Shown here one piece after another: positions 1 to 16,540 of a stretch of DNA of 64,000 nt. The notes under the pieces are model-generated. The model did no database searches and was not told where the DNA came from. It worked only from the letters and a program-made list of their open reading frames with translations. The translations under genes were made by a program, and so were the position numbers. The stretch comes from Deinococcus sp. HSC-46F16 (GTDB lineage: Bacteria; Deinococcota; Deinococci; Deinococcales; Deinococcaceae), in contig NZ_JALJZW010000007.1 in assembly GCF_024171495.1 (NCBI RefSeq), positions 1 to 64,000 of the forward strand, given 5' to 3'. Within the stretch, counting starts at the first letter, position 1. Each line of letters starts with the position of its first letter.

Positions 1-106
1 CGTGCAGAGTCTGTTCTTGCTTAGCACTCAAAGTCACTGGATAGCGAAGAGGACGGCTCATACCTCACTATGACAAATTCAAAAACGCTGTACTAGCCTG
101 AGTGCT

Positions 107-601
107 GTGCTGGCGAGTTGTGGAGGAGTGACCCCCGTGAGTCCCGTCCGTAATCTGTCGGTCACCGGCTACGAGACGAGCTACCGCCTGACGCAAAACG
201 TTCGTGACCAGAATGGCAACACCATCGCGGCGGGCAGCTACGTGATCTGCGACAACCGGGATACGCGCGTGGGTGTGGACGTGAGCTGGACGGGCGGCCT
301 CTCGCAACTGGCGATTCAGTTCACGGGTGCCCGTACGGGGCAGACCAAGACCGTCGCCACGGAGGATTACGGCCCGATCGACTACCGGGGAGCAGGGCGC
401 TACGAGTACACCCTGACGCCCGGCATGGCTCCCCAGACCCTGAAAAACGGCCTGGGTGCCCAGGCGATCACTGTGAACCCCATCACGAACGTGACCGTCA
501 AGGGCTACACCTACGTCCGGGTGCAGGGCTACGACGCCGCAGGCGGGGCGAGCAACATCGCGGAGAGCGTCACCCAGATTCCCGTCGTGGACTGCCTCTA
601 A
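107..601 (+). CDS. Probable lipoprotein of unknown function, signal peptide disrupted by a frameshift
   Basis: From GTG 107 the frame reads MLASCGG, a textbook lipobox (L-A-S-C) with nothing in front of it. An ATG at 70 starts MTNSKTL in another frame and stops at 94. Removing one base near 89-91 joins the two into a short lipoprotein signal peptide ending at Cys (codon 119-121). So this is probably a lipoprotein gene with a one-base insertion (mutation or sequencing error). The mature part is Thr/Val/Gly/Tyr-rich and looks like a beta-rich exported domain; no family was recognised. A GC hairpin follows at 621-650. Confidence 0.6.
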   Translation: MLASCGGVTPVSPVRNLSVTGYETSYRLTQNVRDQNGNTIAAGSYVICDNRDTRVGVDVSWTGGLSQLAIQFTGARTGQTKTVATEDYGPIDYRGAGRYEYTLTPGMAPQTLKNGLGAQAITVNPITNVTVKGYTYVRVQGYDAAGGASNIAESVTQIPVVDCL

Positions 602-620
602 ACCCCTTCCCGTCATCGCG

Positions 621-650
621 AGGGCCGCCCCCATTCCGGAGGCGGCCCCT
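621..650. terminator. Bidirectional hairpin terminator
   Basis: An 8-bp perfect GC stem (622-629 with 641-648) lies between two convergent genes and can serve both. The T-tract is weak on the + side (ctctgcttt). Confidence 0.6.
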
Positions 651-671
651 CTGCTTTATCCCTTATCCAGC

Positions 672-2273
<1,602 letters not shown>

Positions 2274-2337
2274 GCCCCCAGTGTAACGGCCCCGCCCCCT
2301 GGCATCCGGAACGAAAGAAGCGTCACAATGGCCCGAC

Positions 2338-3123
2338 ATGGAAGCCTTCTGGTTGGCCGTCACGAACCTGGGACGTGACGAGGTCTTTATCGTCGTGCTC
2401 GCGCTCTACACCTGGCTGGTGAACCCCTGGGGCGGGCGCAATCTGGGCGTCGCCTTTGCCCTGTCGTATCTGGTCAATACGGCCCTGAAGTTCGGCTTCG
2501 ATCTGCCCCGCCCCTTCGACAACGGCGCGGTCGCCAGCGAGGCGGCGCGGGCCACGGCGGGCGGCCCTGGCCTTCCCAGCGGGCACACCCAGATGAGCAC
2601 GACCCTGTGGGGCGGGATCGCCGCGCAGCTTGGGCGGCCCGGCGCGTGGGTCGTCGCCCTGATCCTGATTGGCCTGATTGCCTTTTCGCGGCTGGCGCTG
2701 AATGTGCATTATCCGAGTGACGTGATCGTGGGACTGGGACTGGGGGCGGCTTTTGCGGCCCTCGCGGCACGGGGACATTTCGCGCAGCCGGGGGCGACCC
2801 GCTGGCTGATTCCGGCGCTGTTCCTGGCGGTCGCGGCCTTCCTGCCTGCCGGAACGCCGCGCGAGTATGCGGTCGCCCTGGGGCTGACGGCGGGGTTCTG
2901 GTTCGTGCGCCCCAACTACCAGCCGCCGCGTGACTGGACTGGGCGAGCCACCGTCGCCGTGCTCGGCCTGCTGATCGTCTTCGCGGTGTATTTCGGGCTG
3001 GCGGCGGTGCTGGGTGGGCTGAGCGACCTGCCGCTGGTGCGGGCGCTGCGCTACGCGGTGCTGGTGTGGGTCGCGGCGGAGGGAGCGCCGCTGCTGCTGG
3101 GGCGCTGGCTGCGGCGGGCGTAG
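2338..3123 (+). CDS. PAP2-family membrane phosphatase
   Basis: An integral membrane lipid phosphatase of the PAP2 superfamily, likely acting on phosphatidic acid, PGP or undecaprenyl diphosphate. All three motifs are visible: K-x6-RP (KFGFDLPRP, near residues 46-54), PSGH (near 79-82) and SR-x5-H-YPSD (near 119-130). About six hydrophobic segments surround them. It is divergent from the ABC ATPase gene and ends in a strong hairpin. The start follows a weak CACAAT hexamer 8 nt upstream. The exact lipid substrate cannot be told from sequence. Confidence 0.85.
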   Translation: MEAFWLAVTNLGRDEVFIVVLALYTWLVNPWGGRNLGVAFALSYLVNTALKFGFDLPRPFDNGAVASEAARATAGGPGLPSGHTQMSTTLWGGIAAQLGRPGAWVVALILIGLIAFSRLALNVHYPSDVIVGLGLGAAFAALAARGHFAQPGATRWLIPALFLAVAAFLPAGTPREYAVALGLTAGFWFVRPNYQPPRDWTGRATVAVLGLLIVFAVYFGLAAVLGGLSDLPLVRALRYAVLVWVAAEGAPLLLGRWLRRA

Positions 3124-3143
3124 TCAGAGCAGGAAAGGTTGAT

Positions 3144-3169
3144 GGGGGCGTGGCTGACACGCCCCCTTT
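3144..3169 (+). terminator. Hairpin terminator of the PAP2 gene
   Basis: A perfect 9-bp stem (3144-3152 with 3158-3166), 5-nt loop, then TTT. It sits 20 nt after the stop codon. Confidence 0.75.
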
Positions 3170-3229
3170 GCTGCGCTGCTTTCTAAAACTGCGGAAAAGA
3201 GTCTGGGGCTCCCAGGCTTCCAGCTCCCC

Positions 3230-5593
<2,364 letters not shown>

Positions 5594-5722
5594 GCCCGGC
5601 AGGATAGAGCATCGGCCCCCGCCGAATGGGGGCCAGACAACCCCGGTCAGATGAAGGCCGCCTCAGCGTGGGGGTACGCCCGGCTACGCAGCGATCAGAT
5701 TGGGCACGCTACCCTGGAGGAC

Positions 5723-6415
5723 GTGAAAGTCGACCGCCACGAGCAGGACGAGGCCCGGCGCGAGCGCATCGCGCGGGTGGCGTTCGAGCTGTTCGCGCGG
5801 GGGGGGCTGGACGAGGTCAGCGCCCAGGACATTGCCCGCGCCGCGTATGTGAGCCGCACCAACCTCTACCGCTATTTCCCCTCCAAGGTGCATATGCTGC
5901 TCGCCCATTTCGAAAAGGCAGTGCAGGCCAGCCGCGACGACGCGGTCGCCCGCCTGCGGGCCGGGGCCAACCCGCAGCAGGTGTGGGCACAGGTGACAGC
6001 GCGGATGGCCGACCTGGGGGTGCGCTACCGCCACCTTGTCGGGGCGGTGGGGCAGGCGGTGCTGGGGGCGCGGCAGCCTGCGGGCAGTCAGGCGGAGGCC
6101 GACCGGGACGCGATGACGACGGCGGTCACGCTGGTGGCGCTCGTCGAGCCCGTCCTGATCGCCATGCGCGACCGGGGCGTGCTGCGTGACGGGGTAGACA
6201 CCCGGATGGCGGGGGCGCTCCTGGTGGACGCCTGCCTGCTCGCGCTGCTGCACGGCGGGCACCGCGACCAACGCGAGGTGCTGCGCGACTGGCAGGACCG
6301 TTTCAGCCTGATCCTGCACGGGGCACTCGCGCCGGGGGTCAGCGCTGGGGACGTGCTCGCCCCGCCTGCCCACTCGGGCAACCCGGTCACGGACACGCGG
6401 CGGCCGGGGCCTTAG
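5723..6415 (+). CDS. TetR-family transcriptional regulator
   Basis: A one-component repressor: an N-terminal helix-turn-helix ([19 protein letters not shown], residues about 33-51) followed by an all-helical ligand domain rich in Ala/Arg/Leu. The reading frame is open far upstream, but GTG 5723 is preferred: it follows TACCCT by 7 nt with a GGAGG in the spacer, and it places the HTH at the normal depth. The following hydrolase gene starts 9 nt downstream and its promoter hexamer reuses this gene's TAG stop, so the pair may be co-expressed. Ligand and operator are unknown. Confidence 0.85.
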   Translation: MKVDRHEQDEARRERIARVAFELFARGGLDEVSAQDIARAAYVSRTNLYRYFPSKVHMLLAHFEKAVQASRDDAVARLRAGANPQQVWAQVTARMADLGVRYRHLVGAVGQAVLGARQPAGSQAEADRDAMTTAVTLVALVEPVLIAMRDRGVLRDGVDTRMAGALLVDACLLALLHGGHRDQREVLRDWQDRFSLILHGALAPGVSAGDVLAPPAHSGNPVTDTRRPGP

Positions 6416-6418
6416 CCT
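6413..6418 (+). promoter_or_regulatory. -10-like hexamer TAGCCT built on a stop codon
   Basis: The hexamer begins with the TAG stop of the TetR gene and ends 6 nt before the GTG of the hydrolase gene, the spacing seen at many starts in this window. Confidence 0.5.
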
Positions 6419-6424
6419 CGGCGG

Positions 6425-7144
6425 GTGACCGCCGCCACCCCCGTTCCAGAAGGCACCCGGACCCGCCTAACCTTCCCCGCCGGGGGTGAGGCCGTACCCG
6501 CCGTGTGGCTGCGGCCCGAGGTCCCGGCTCCCGGCCAACCCGCCGCCCTGCTGCTGCACGGCTTTTCGTCGCGCGGGGACGTGATGGCGGATACGGTGGG
6601 CCGGGCGCTGCTGCGCCGGGGGGTGGCGTCCCTCTCCCCCGACCTGCCGCTGCACGGCACGCGGGGCGATCCGCTGGAGCTTCAGGCCCTGCGCAACCCG
6701 CTGGAACTCGCGCGGCTGTGGCGCCTCGCCCTGCGGGAGGCGGGAGCGGGCGTGGAGTTCCTCCAGGGTGAGGCTGGGCAGGTGGGCGTAGTGGGCTACT
6801 CGCTGGGGTCGTTCCTGTCGGTCGTCCTGGCCTCCCAGCGGCGGGAGGTCGGCGCTGTCGTCCTCGCGGCGGGCGGCGACCTGCCGGGCGGCACGCCGCT
6901 CACGGCGGTGGCGCGGACGGTGGCCGATCCCCTGCGGGCCGCCCACAAGCTGGGGGGACGACCCCTCTTGATGCTGAACGGGCGGCATGACCCGGTGATC
7001 CGTCCCGAGCAGGCCGAGCGCCTGTACGCAGCCGCCTCCGGCCCGAAGGAGCTGCGCTGGTGGGAGGGCGGCCACGCGGTGCCGTCCGGGGCGGTGGACG
7101 AGGGGGCCGAGTGGCTGGCAGGGCAGTTGGGGGTGGGGAAGTAA
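6425..7144 (+). CDS. Alpha/beta hydrolase (dienelactone hydrolase-like)
   Basis: A serine hydrolase fold: oxyanion region LLLHGFSSRG (near residue 40), nucleophile elbow GYSLGS (near 123, G-x-S-x-G), acid NGRHDPV (near 184) and a C-terminal catalytic His (GGHAVP, near 218). The order Ser-Asp-His matches esterases and dienelactone hydrolase-like proteins. GTG start with TAGCCT 6 nt upstream. It lies directly behind the TetR gene, which suggests regulation by it. Substrate unknown. Confidence 0.82.
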   Translation: MTAATPVPEGTRTRLTFPAGGEAVPAVWLRPEVPAPGQPAALLLHGFSSRGDVMADTVGRALLRRGVASLSPDLPLHGTRGDPLELQALRNPLELARLWRLALREAGAGVEFLQGEAGQVGVVGYSLGSFLSVVLASQRREVGAVVLAAGGDLPGGTPLTAVARTVADPLRAAHKLGGRPLLMLNGRHDPVIRPEQAERLYAAASGPKELRWWEGGHAVPSGAVDEGAEWLAGQLGVGK

Positions 7145-7147
7145 GGA

Positions 7148-7242
7148 CCCCTCACCCCGCTGCTTCGCAGCGCCCCTCTCCCCAGGGGTGACGCGTAGAG
7201 CCGCGAGGCGGAGGGCCTTGCGCAGCAAAGGGTGAGGGGGCT
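7148..7242. repeat. Intergenic imperfect inverted repeat (about 20-bp arms)
   Basis: The left arm starts cccctcaccc and runs into gctgcttcgc; the right arm (gcgcagcaaagggtgagggg) is its near reverse complement. The loop of about 55 nt is GC-rich with small sub-stems. It fills the space between two convergent genes and could act as a terminator or be a dispersed small palindromic repeat. Confidence 0.5.
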
Positions 7243-7251
7243 TCCCCCGCG

Positions 7252-8606
<1,355 letters not shown>

Positions 8607-8610
<4 letters not shown>

Positions 8611-9893
8611 GCCTCCACCCGCTCGATCAGGGCCGCCTCGCCCTGCCCCACGCCCACGCAGAGGGTCGCCAGCCCGTAGCGCCCGCCGCGCCGCCGCAGC
8701 TCGTGCGTCAGGGTAGTCACCAGCCGCGCCCCACTCATGCCCAGGGGGTGCCCCAGGGCGATGGCGCCGCCGTTCACGTTGACGCGCGCGGGGTCAAGGT
8801 TCAGTTCGCGGATGCAGCCCAGGGCCTGCGCTGCGAACGCCTCGTTGAGTTCCACGAGGTCCACGTCACCCAGGTTCACACCCAGCCGCTCCATCAGCTT
8901 GCGGGCGGCAGGCACCGGGCCGAGGCCCATCACGCGCGGGTCCACGCCCGCCGACGCCGCGCCGACCCAGCGGGCCAGCGGCTGGATGCCCAGTTCACGG
9001 GCTTTCCCCGCGCTCATCAGGACGAGGGCCGCCGCCCCGTCGTTCAGGCCCGAGGCGTTTCCGGCGGTCACGCTGCCGCCCTTGCGAAAGGCGGGCTTCA
9101 GCCCCGCCAGCGTCGCCTCGTCGGTGGCGAGGGAGAAGGTGTCGCCGTCGCGCTTATACCGGGGGTGCTCGTCGGTGTCGAAGACGGTCACGCCCCCCCG
9201 CCCCTTGACCTCGACCGGCACGATCTCCCCCCGGAAGGTGCCCGCGTTCAGGGCCGCGACCGCCCGCCGCTGCGACTCCAGCGCGAAGGCGTCCTGCTCC
9301 TCGCGGGTAATCTCGCCGCCCGCAATGTCCCCGGCGCGGCTGCGCTCCACGATGTTCTCGGCGGTCTCCCCCATCGCCTCAAGCGGAAAGAGGGCCTCCA
9401 TCGCGGGATTCGGAAAGCGCCAGCCCAGGGTTGTGTCGTAGGCCGTCACGTTGCCATTGGCAAAGGGTTGGCTGCCCTTGCCCATCACCAGCGGCGCTCG
9501 GGTCATGCTCTCCACGCCGCCTGCCACGTACACGTCGCCGTCGCCGTTGCGGATGGCGCGGGCGGCGGTGTTGATCGCCGACAGGCCCGAGGCGCACAGC
9601 CGGTTGACGGTCAGCCCCGCCACCGTGTCGGGCAGCCCCGCAAGCAGGGCGGCCATGCGGGCCACGTTGCGGTTGTCCTCGCCCGCCTGGTTCGCGCAGC
9701 CCAGGATGACTTCCTCGATCAGGTCCGGGGAGATGCCCGCCCGCGCCACCGCCTCCCGGATCACGTGGGCGGCGAGGTCGTCGGGGCGAACGGTGGAGAG
9801 CGAGCCGCGAATCGCCCCGATGGGCGTGCGAACAGCGGAGACGATGACCACATCGCGGTCTTGGAGGGGCTGAGCGGGGGAGGCCTGGGCCAT
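8607..9893 (-). CDS. Thiolase (acetyl-CoA acyltransferase)
   Basis: A type II thiolase of 428 residues. The nucleophile Cys lies in [12 protein letters not shown] (near residue 95), then [10 protein letters not shown], the His motif [14 protein letters not shown] and the second Cys in LCVGVGQG near the C-terminus. All three catalytic elements are present. ATG 9893 was chosen because GGAAG lies about 8 nt upstream; the in-frame extension to 9950 adds a non-thiolase tail. It is the first gene of an operon with the fused CoA-transferase, which suggests beta-ketoadipyl-CoA or acetoacetyl-CoA metabolism; PcaF versus AtoB type cannot be separated by eye. Confidence 0.92.
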
Positions 9894-10115
9894 GTGGGGG
9901 CACTTCCTTTCGGAGGGAGGATGCAGAGCGGCGGACGAATCGCCCGCCATTCAAGCGCGGAAGGTGGGCGGATTTCCAGCCGGGAGGGACGAGCTGGAAT
10001 GCAACCCGCTTGCCAGTTGCCAGGTCAGGTGCCTCACCTATGGCGCTGCCAGTCCCCAACCTTCCCCCAATGGCCGCCTTCAAAGCCCGCCGGGAGCCGC
10101 TGGTATGCTCCCGCC

Positions 10116-11783
10116 ATGAGCGACCCTGCCCCCCGCCCGGTTCCCTCCAGAACGCAACTTCCCGCGTGGCAGGCGCTCGCGGCGCACCACGCCGAGATCG
10201 TGGGCCTGCACCTGCGCGACCTCTTCGCGGCGGACCCGCAGCGGGGCGAGCGGTTGACGGCGGAAGGAGCGGGGCTCTTTCTCGACTACTCCAAGAACCG
10301 GGTGACGGACGAGACGCTGCGCCTGCTGCTGGACCTCGCGCGGGAGGTCGGCGTGGAGCAGAGACGGGACGCGATGTTTGCGGGCGAGCGCCTCAACGTG
10401 ACCGAGGGCCGCGCCGTGCTGCATACCGCGCTGCGGGCACCGCGCGACGCGGTGGTGATGGTGGACGGCGAGAACGTAGTGCCCGCCGTCCACGAGGTGC
10501 TGGACCGTATGGCGACTTTCGCCCAGGCGGTGCGCTCCGGCGAGTGGCGCGGGGCGACGGGTCAGCGTATCCGCAACATCGTCAATATCGGCATCGGCGG
10601 CTCGGACCTCGGCCCGGTGATGGCGTCCGAGGCGCTCAAGCACTACGCCGACCGGGGCCTCACCCTGCGCTTTGTCTCCAACGTGGACGGCACCGATCTC
10701 GTGGAGAAGACCCGCGACCTCGACCCGGCCGAGACGCTGTTTATCGTGTCGTCCAAGACCTTCACCACCCAGGAGACGATGGCGAACGCGGCGAGTGCGC
10801 GGGCGTGGCTGGTTGATGGATTGGGAGATGAAAGCGCCGTGACGCGGCACTTCGTCGCCGTCTCGACCAACGCCGAAGCGGTGCAGGGGTTCGGCATCGA
10901 CCCCGCCAACATGTTCGGCTTCTGGGACTGGGTGGGTGGGCGGTACAGCCTCGACAGCGCCATCGGCCTCTCGCTGATGATCGCCATCGGTCCGGACGGG
11001 TTCCGCGAGCTGCTGGCGGGCTTCCACGACATGGACGAGCATTTCCGCTCCGCGCCGCTGGAAGCCAACCTGCCCGTGCTGCTGGGGCTGCTGGGGGTGT
11101 GGTACCGCAACTTCTTCGGCGCCCAGACGCACGCGGTGCTGCCTTACGACCAGTACCTCGCGTACTTCCCGGCCTACCTCCAGCAGCTCGACATGGAGAG
11201 CAACGGCAAGCACGTCACGCTGGAGGGCCGGGAGGTGGACTACGACACCGGCCCGGTCGTGTGGGGGCAGCCGGGCACGAACGGGCAGCACGCCTTCTAC
11301 CAACTCATCCACCAGGGCACGACGCTGATTCCCTGCGATTTCATCGCCTTCGCGCAGAGCCTCAATCCCCTGCCCACGGCGCAGGGGCCGACGCACCACG
11401 ACCTCCTCACGGCCAACGTGTTCGCGCAGACCGAGGCGCTGGCGTTCGGCAAGACGCGGGAGGAGGTGCTGGCCGGGGGCATCTCACCGGAACTGGCCCC
11501 GCACCGCGTCTTCGAGGGCAACCGGCCCACGAACACGCTGCTCGCCGAGCGGCTGACCCCCCGCGTGCTGGGCGCCCTGATCGCGCTGTACGAGCACAAG
11601 GTCTTCGTGCAGGGCGTGGTCTGGGACGTGAATTCCTTCGACCAGTGGGGGGTGGAACTCGGCAAGGTGCTCGCCGGGCAGATCGTGCCGGAGCTGACAG
11701 CCGGGGCAGAGCCGGAGCTGCGGCACGATTCGAGCACGAACGCGCTGATTCGCTGGTACCGCGAGCGGCGGGCTGGGAGCTGA
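10116..11783 (+). CDS. pgi: Glucose-6-phosphate isomerase
   Basis: Interconverts glucose-6-phosphate and fructose-6-phosphate in glycolysis and gluconeogenesis. The 555 residues match the family length. Seen: the phosphate-binding loop [13 protein letters not shown] near residue 165, [10 protein letters not shown], the catalytic-glutamate/PGI signature region [18 protein letters not shown] near 386-403, and [10 protein letters not shown] near the C-terminus. ATG 10116 lies 6 nt after TATGCT, a probable leaderless start. The frame is open far upstream only as a shadow of the thiolase gene on the other strand. Confidence 0.97.
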   Translation: MSDPAPRPVPSRTQLPAWQALAAHHAEIVGLHLRDLFAADPQRGERLTAEGAGLFLDYSKNRVTDETLRLLLDLAREVGVEQRRDAMFAGERLNVTEGRAVLHTALRAPRDAVVMVDGENVVPAVHEVLDRMATFAQAVRSGEWRGATGQRIRNIVNIGIGGSDLGPVMASEALKHYADRGLTLRFVSNVDGTDLVEKTRDLDPAETLFIVSSKTFTTQETMANAASARAWLVDGLGDESAVTRHFVAVSTNAEAVQGFGIDPANMFGFWDWVGGRYSLDSAIGLSLMIAIGPDGFRELLAGFHDMDEHFRSAPLEANLPVLLGLLGVWYRNFFGAQTHAVLPYDQYLAYFPAYLQQLDMESNGKHVTLEGREVDYDTGPVVWGQPGTNGQHAFYQLIHQGTTLIPCDFIAFAQSLNPLPTAQGPTHHDLLTANVFAQTEALAFGKTREEVLAGGISPELAPHRVFEGNRPTNTLLAERLTPRVLGALIALYEHKVFVQGVVWDVNSFDQWGVELGKVLAGQIVPELTAGAEPELRHDSSTNALIRWYRERRAGS

Positions 11784-11801
11784 TTGCGGTGCCCCGTTGC
11801 G

Positions 11802-11828
11802 TTGAAGGGACGAACAGCGTCCCTTCAA
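11802..11828. terminator. Perfect 10-bp hairpin downstream of pgi
   Basis: TTGAAGGGAC (11802-11811) pairs perfectly with GTCCCTTCAA (11819-11828) across a 7-nt loop. There is no T-tract. It stands between two convergent genes. Confidence 0.5.
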
Positions 11829-11871
11829 CTCCTCTCCCGCCGCTCTCCATGACGGATGCTCGCTCCACTCG

Positions 11872-11912
11872 GGCCGGACCAATGGAGGGCAAACCCATCC
11901 ACTGGTCCGGCC
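11872..11912. repeat. Second perfect 10-bp inverted repeat between convergent genes
   Basis: GGCCGGACCA (11872-11881) pairs with TGGTCCGGCC (11903-11912). The 21-nt interior can add an inner ATGG/CCAT pairing. It lies 20 nt beyond the stop of the leftward gene and may be its terminator. Confidence 0.45.
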
Positions 11913-11931
11913 ACCGCTGTGAGGCAGACCC

Positions 11932-13017
<1,086 letters not shown>

Positions 13018-13071
13018 GATAGGCGGCGGGCATCACGGCGGGGGCCGACATGAGGAGTGCATCATGCGTCC

Positions 13072-13386
13072 ATGGCCTCTCCCACCATCGCCTTCCGCGC
13101 TCCCGGCCGCATTCCCTATCCCGGCGGCTGCGTGCTGGAACCCGGCCCCTACGCGCTGGACTACCTCCTGAAGTGGCGGACCGACGTGACGGTCGCGGGC
13201 ACGTTGCACCCCGACGCACCCGTCTTCGGGCTGCTGCGTGAGGTGCTGGCGGACCCCGCCGCGCATGGGGTGACGCCCGAGGAAGCGGAGGAGGCCGTGG
13301 GCCGCTTTCTCACCCTGGCAGGGCAGGCCCTCGCCGCCGAGGGGGGCGACCCGGCGTGGCTGGAGCGGGAGTTCTCCCGGCCGTGA
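13072..13386 (+). CDS. Conserved small protein of unknown function
   Basis: 104 residues, no signal peptide or membrane segment. The N-terminal half ([20 protein letters not shown]) looks beta-rich, the C-terminal half is helical and acidic. ATG 13072 sits 6 nt after CATCAT, a near-consensus -10; an in-frame GTG at 13057 is an alternative. Its stop overlaps the start of the MocR regulator by GTGA, so the two are translated together. No family recognised. Confidence 0.6.
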   Translation: MASPTIAFRAPGRIPYPGGCVLEPGPYALDYLLKWRTDVTVAGTLHPDAPVFGLLREVLADPAAHGVTPEEAEEAVGRFLTLAGQALAAEGGDPAWLEREFSRP

Positions 13387-14840
13387 GGGGCGACGCCGGG
13401 CTGCCCGCCGGGTTGCCCCCACCTCTGCCCGGCGAGGCGCTGCACGCGCGGGTGGCCCGCACCCTGCGGGGGGCGATCGTGGCGGGCACCTTGCCGCAGG
13501 GGACCCGGCTGCCGGGGCACCGCGCCCTCGCCGGGCGGCTGGGGGTGTCGCGCAACACGGTGGTGGACGCGCTGGAGCAGTTGGAGGCCGAAGGCTACCT
13601 CCAGACCCGCCCCCGCAGCGGCACCCGCGTGGCCGTGCCCGCGCCGCCCCCGACGGACGCCGCGCCTGCGCCGCTCCCCCTCAGCGCGTGGGCCAGCCGC
13701 GCCCTCGCGGGGGCCGTGCCCGACGTGGGCGGCGACTACGCGGTGGACTTCCGGGTCGGCCAGCCGGTGCCGGAACTGTACCCGGCGGGGGCGTGGGCAC
13801 AGGCTCTGGCACGGCAGGCCCGCGCCGCCGAGCACGCCTTTCCCCCTGACCCCGACGCCGAACTCGGCCCGCTGGAGACGCGCCGGGCACTCGCCGCCTA
13901 CCTCAATGCCGAGCGCGGCGCCCGCGTGACCCCCGACATGGTGATGCTGACGGGAGGCACCCAGGCCTCGTTGGACGCGCTGGCCCGCGTCTTCCTGGAA
14001 GAAGGGCGGGTCGCCGCACTCGAAGACCCCACCTACCCCGGTGCCCGCGCCGCGCTGGGGGCGACGGGGGCGACCCTCTGCCCGGTGCCGGTGGACGGTC
14101 ACGGCCTCGACCCCGCCGCGCTGCCCGCGCGGGCCACCCTGCTCTACCTCACGCCGGGGGCGCAGTACCCCACGACAGCGCTGCTCCCCGCCGCGCGGCA
14201 AGCGGAGGTGGTGGCGTGGGCGGCCCGGACCGGGGCCTTCGTGCTGGAGGACGACTACGCCGCCGACCTGCACCACGGCGGGCGGCCCCCGGCGGCGATG
14301 CAGGGGCTGGCGCCGGAGCGAGTGATCCTGCTGGGGAGTTTCAGTAAAAGCCTCGCCCCCGTGACCCGCAGCGGGTATCTCGTGGCCCCGCGCGAGGTCA
14401 TCCGCGTGCTGGCAGGCACTCGCCCCCTCACCGACCGCGCTCCCGCCACGCTGGACGCCCGCGCCCTGGCCGACGTGCTGGCCTCGGGGGCCTATGCCCG
14501 GCACCTGCGGGGAGCGCGGCAGGCGATTCGCCACCGCCACGAGGTGCTGCTCGCAGCCCTGGAAACCGAATTGCCTAGGTGGAGGGTCACTCCGGCGCGG
14601 GCCGGGCTGCACGTCCACCTCTCTCTGCCGCCGGGCCTGAGCGAAGCCGAGGCCGTTCACCGGGCCGCTGCCGCTGGCGTCGCGCTGACCCCAACGGGGC
14701 CACTCGCGCAGCTTCCACGTCCACCCGCCATGCTGCTCGCCTTCGCGCACCTGCCTCCCGAGCGGCTGCGGGCGGGCGTGGCGCGGCTGGCGAGAGCGGT
14801 GGCCCCGAACGCGAGAAACCCGACCGACAGCCCTGGGTGA
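13383..14840 (+). CDS. MocR/PdxR-type GntR regulator with aminotransferase domain
   Basis: A PLP-binding transcription regulator. An N-terminal GntR winged helix (residues about 18-85: [20 protein letters not shown]) is followed by a fold-I aminotransferase-like domain. The PLP lysine is in [14 protein letters not shown] near residue 320, and [10 protein letters not shown] is the Asp/Tyr cofactor segment. MocR proteins often control PLP or amino-acid genes next door, but no pdxST genes are visible here. GTG start overlaps the preceding stop (GTGA), preferred over an in-frame position further upstream. Confidence 0.88.
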   Translation: MRGDAGLPAGLPPPLPGEALHARVARTLRGAIVAGTLPQGTRLPGHRALAGRLGVSRNTVVDALEQLEAEGYLQTRPRSGTRVAVPAPPPTDAAPAPLPLSAWASRALAGAVPDVGGDYAVDFRVGQPVPELYPAGAWAQALARQARAAEHAFPPDPDAELGPLETRRALAAYLNAERGARVTPDMVMLTGGTQASLDALARVFLEEGRVAALEDPTYPGARAALGATGATLCPVPVDGHGLDPAALPARATLLYLTPGAQYPTTALLPAARQAEVVAWAARTGAFVLEDDYAADLHHGGRPPAAMQGLAPERVILLGSFSKSLAPVTRSGYLVAPREVIRVLAGTRPLTDRAPATLDARALADVLASGAYARHLRGARQAIRHRHEVLLAALETELPRWRVTPARAGLHVHLSLPPGLSEAEAVHRAAAAGVALTPTGPLAQLPRPPAMLLAFAHLPPERLRAGVARLARAVAPNARNPTDSPG

Positions 14841-14859
14841 GCTGAATTACACTGAGGAG

Positions 14860-15237
14860 GTGCGCCTCCTGCTGATCGCCCTGGTTGCCGCTCTGGCGCT
14901 GCTGTACGTGACCCTGGGTCTGCGGTTTGGATACGTGACCCTTACCCCGACGTGGCTGGTAAACGCCCAGGGCCAGAACCGCTACACGCTGGAGGTCTAC
15001 GAGGACGGGCAGCGGGTCGGCTACCGGGGCCGCTGCGAGGTGCAGAGCGGGCGGGCGGTGCTGCGGCTGCTCGCGCCCGACGGAAGCCAGCTTGTGGGGC
15101 GCACCTGTCAGAAGGTGGGCGACCGCGACGAGTGGACCCTGCACCTCGTGGGCGGCGGGCAGCCGGGGCGCTATCAACTCGTGGTGGATTTCGACGCGTA
15201 TACCGGGCTGCTCGACCTCTCCGAGACGCGGGACTAG
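14860..15237 (+). CDS. Small membrane-anchored or exported protein, unknown
   Basis: 125 residues: an N-terminal hydrophobic helix (LLLIALVAALALLYVTLGL, residues 3-21) followed by an extracytoplasmic beta-rich domain with two Cys (near residues 66 and 90) that could form a disulfide. GTG start directly after a GAGGAG, with TACACT just upstream. It begins 19 nt after the MocR gene. No family recognised. Confidence 0.6.
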   Translation: MRLLLIALVAALALLYVTLGLRFGYVTLTPTWLVNAQGQNRYTLEVYEDGQRVGYRGRCEVQSGRAVLRLLAPDGSQLVGRTCQKVGDRDEWTLHLVGGGQPGRYQLVVDFDAYTGLLDLSETRD

Positions 15238-15252
15238 CGCCGCCCACAACAC

Positions 15253-15277
15253 AGCCGCCCCCACAGGGGAGGCGGCT
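15253..15277. terminator. Hairpin between convergent genes, serves rpsT
   Basis: AGCCGCC (15253-15259) pairs with GGCGGCT (15271-15277); the stem can extend through the C/G run in the loop on the minus strand. Confidence 0.55.
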
Positions 15278-15292
15278 CTGGACGGGTGAAGC

Positions 15293-15568
<276 letters not shown>

Positions 15569-15718
15569 GAGGATTCTCCTTGTTCTCCCGCATCTCGCGG
15601 GGCGGTCCCCACACGCGCTCTCACGCGGGGAACTCGACGCGCCGGGCCTCGGCGCTCCCGGCCGCCGCCGATGACGGGGCCAGGGCCGCCCCACCCTGGG
15701 GATGGGGGCAACCTCGGG

Positions 15719-15748
15719 AGCTTAGCGCCCCCCGGCACCCCGGCGCAA
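15719..15748 (-). promoter_or_regulatory. Candidate promoter for rpsT
   Basis: On the minus strand TTGCGC (15748-15743), an 18-nt spacer, then TAAGCT (15724-15719). This leaves a leader of about 140 nt before rpsT, long enough for regulatory structure. Confidence 0.4.
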
Positions 15749-15765
15749 GCGGCATACTGACGGGC

Positions 15766-16275
15766 GTGACGGACGAGGCAGCCCTCCCCCCGGACCCCGA
15801 GCGGCAGAAGGCCAGAGACGACCTCCTCGCCTACGCCTTCCGGGCACTGGCGGGCCGGGCGCTCACGGAAGCCGAGCTGCGAACCCGCCTCGCCCGCCGC
15901 ACCGACGACCCTACGCTCGCCGCCGAGGTCCTGGCCCGCGTGCAGGAGCTGGGTTATCAGAACGACGCCGGGGTCGCCCGCGCCGAGGGCAGTCGCCGGG
16001 GCGTGGGCGGCTTCCGGGTGCGCCAGACCCTCAAGCGCCGGGGCGTGTCCGAGGGGCTGATCGAGGAGACGCTCGCCGCCCGCGACCCCGACCGGGAGGC
16101 CGAGGAGGCCCGCGAACTGCTGGAACGGCGCTGGCCCGCCCTGTCCCGCAAACGCGACCCCCGCGCGAGTGCTTACGCCTTCCTGGCCCGCCGGGGCTTC
16201 GGGGGCGCGGCGATCTGGGCCGCCATCCGCGAGGTGGCGCAGCAGGAGCCGCTGGAGGACGGGGGCGCCGAATAG
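15766..16275 (+). CDS. recX: Regulatory protein RecX
   Basis: Modulates RecA filament activity. The 169-residue helical protein has the RecX three-helix repeats: [14 protein letters not shown] (near 38), [17 protein letters not shown] (near 60) and the [17 protein letters not shown] motif (near 80), ending with [19 protein letters not shown] start follows CATACT by 7 nt. It stands alone rather than next to recA, divergent from rpsT. In Deinococcus RecX matters for controlling DNA repair by RecA (family knowledge). Confidence 0.9.
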   Translation: MTDEAALPPDPERQKARDDLLAYAFRALAGRALTEAELRTRLARRTDDPTLAAEVLARVQELGYQNDAGVARAEGSRRGVGGFRVRQTLKRRGVSEGLIEETLAARDPDREAEEARELLERRWPALSRKRDPRASAYAFLARRGFGGAAIWAAIREVAQQEPLEDGGAE

Positions 16276-16299
16276 CTGCGGGCGACCCCTGCCCCTCGC

Positions 16300-16328
16300 T
16301 TGACACCCCCTGGCCCCCCACGTAGACT
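16300..16328 (+). promoter_or_regulatory. Sigma-70 type promoter of tRNA-Pro
   Basis: A perfect -35 TTGACA (16300-16305), 17-nt spacer and TAGACT (16323-16328). The tRNA begins about 50 nt after the expected start site. Confidence 0.8.
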
Positions 16329-16384
16329 ACCGGGCGCACCGAAAGCGGGCTTCTGTCCTGCCCCCTCCTCGGTGCCGTGGTTCG

Positions 16385-16500
<116 letters not shown>

Positions 16501-16540
16501 CTGTCTGGTTTCCCCCTCCGCCCCCTGTGAGCCTACTCCC

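Noticed and set aside
68..634. Long minus-strand reading frame over the lipoprotein gene
   Set aside because: GC-rich shadow frame: no start signal, and the plus-strand gene has a lipobox and a clear stop and terminator.
8703..10115. Extension of the pgi frame far upstream
   Set aside because: It runs antisense to the thiolase gene and has no glucose-6-phosphate isomerase similarity; TATGCT and ATG 10116 give the real start.
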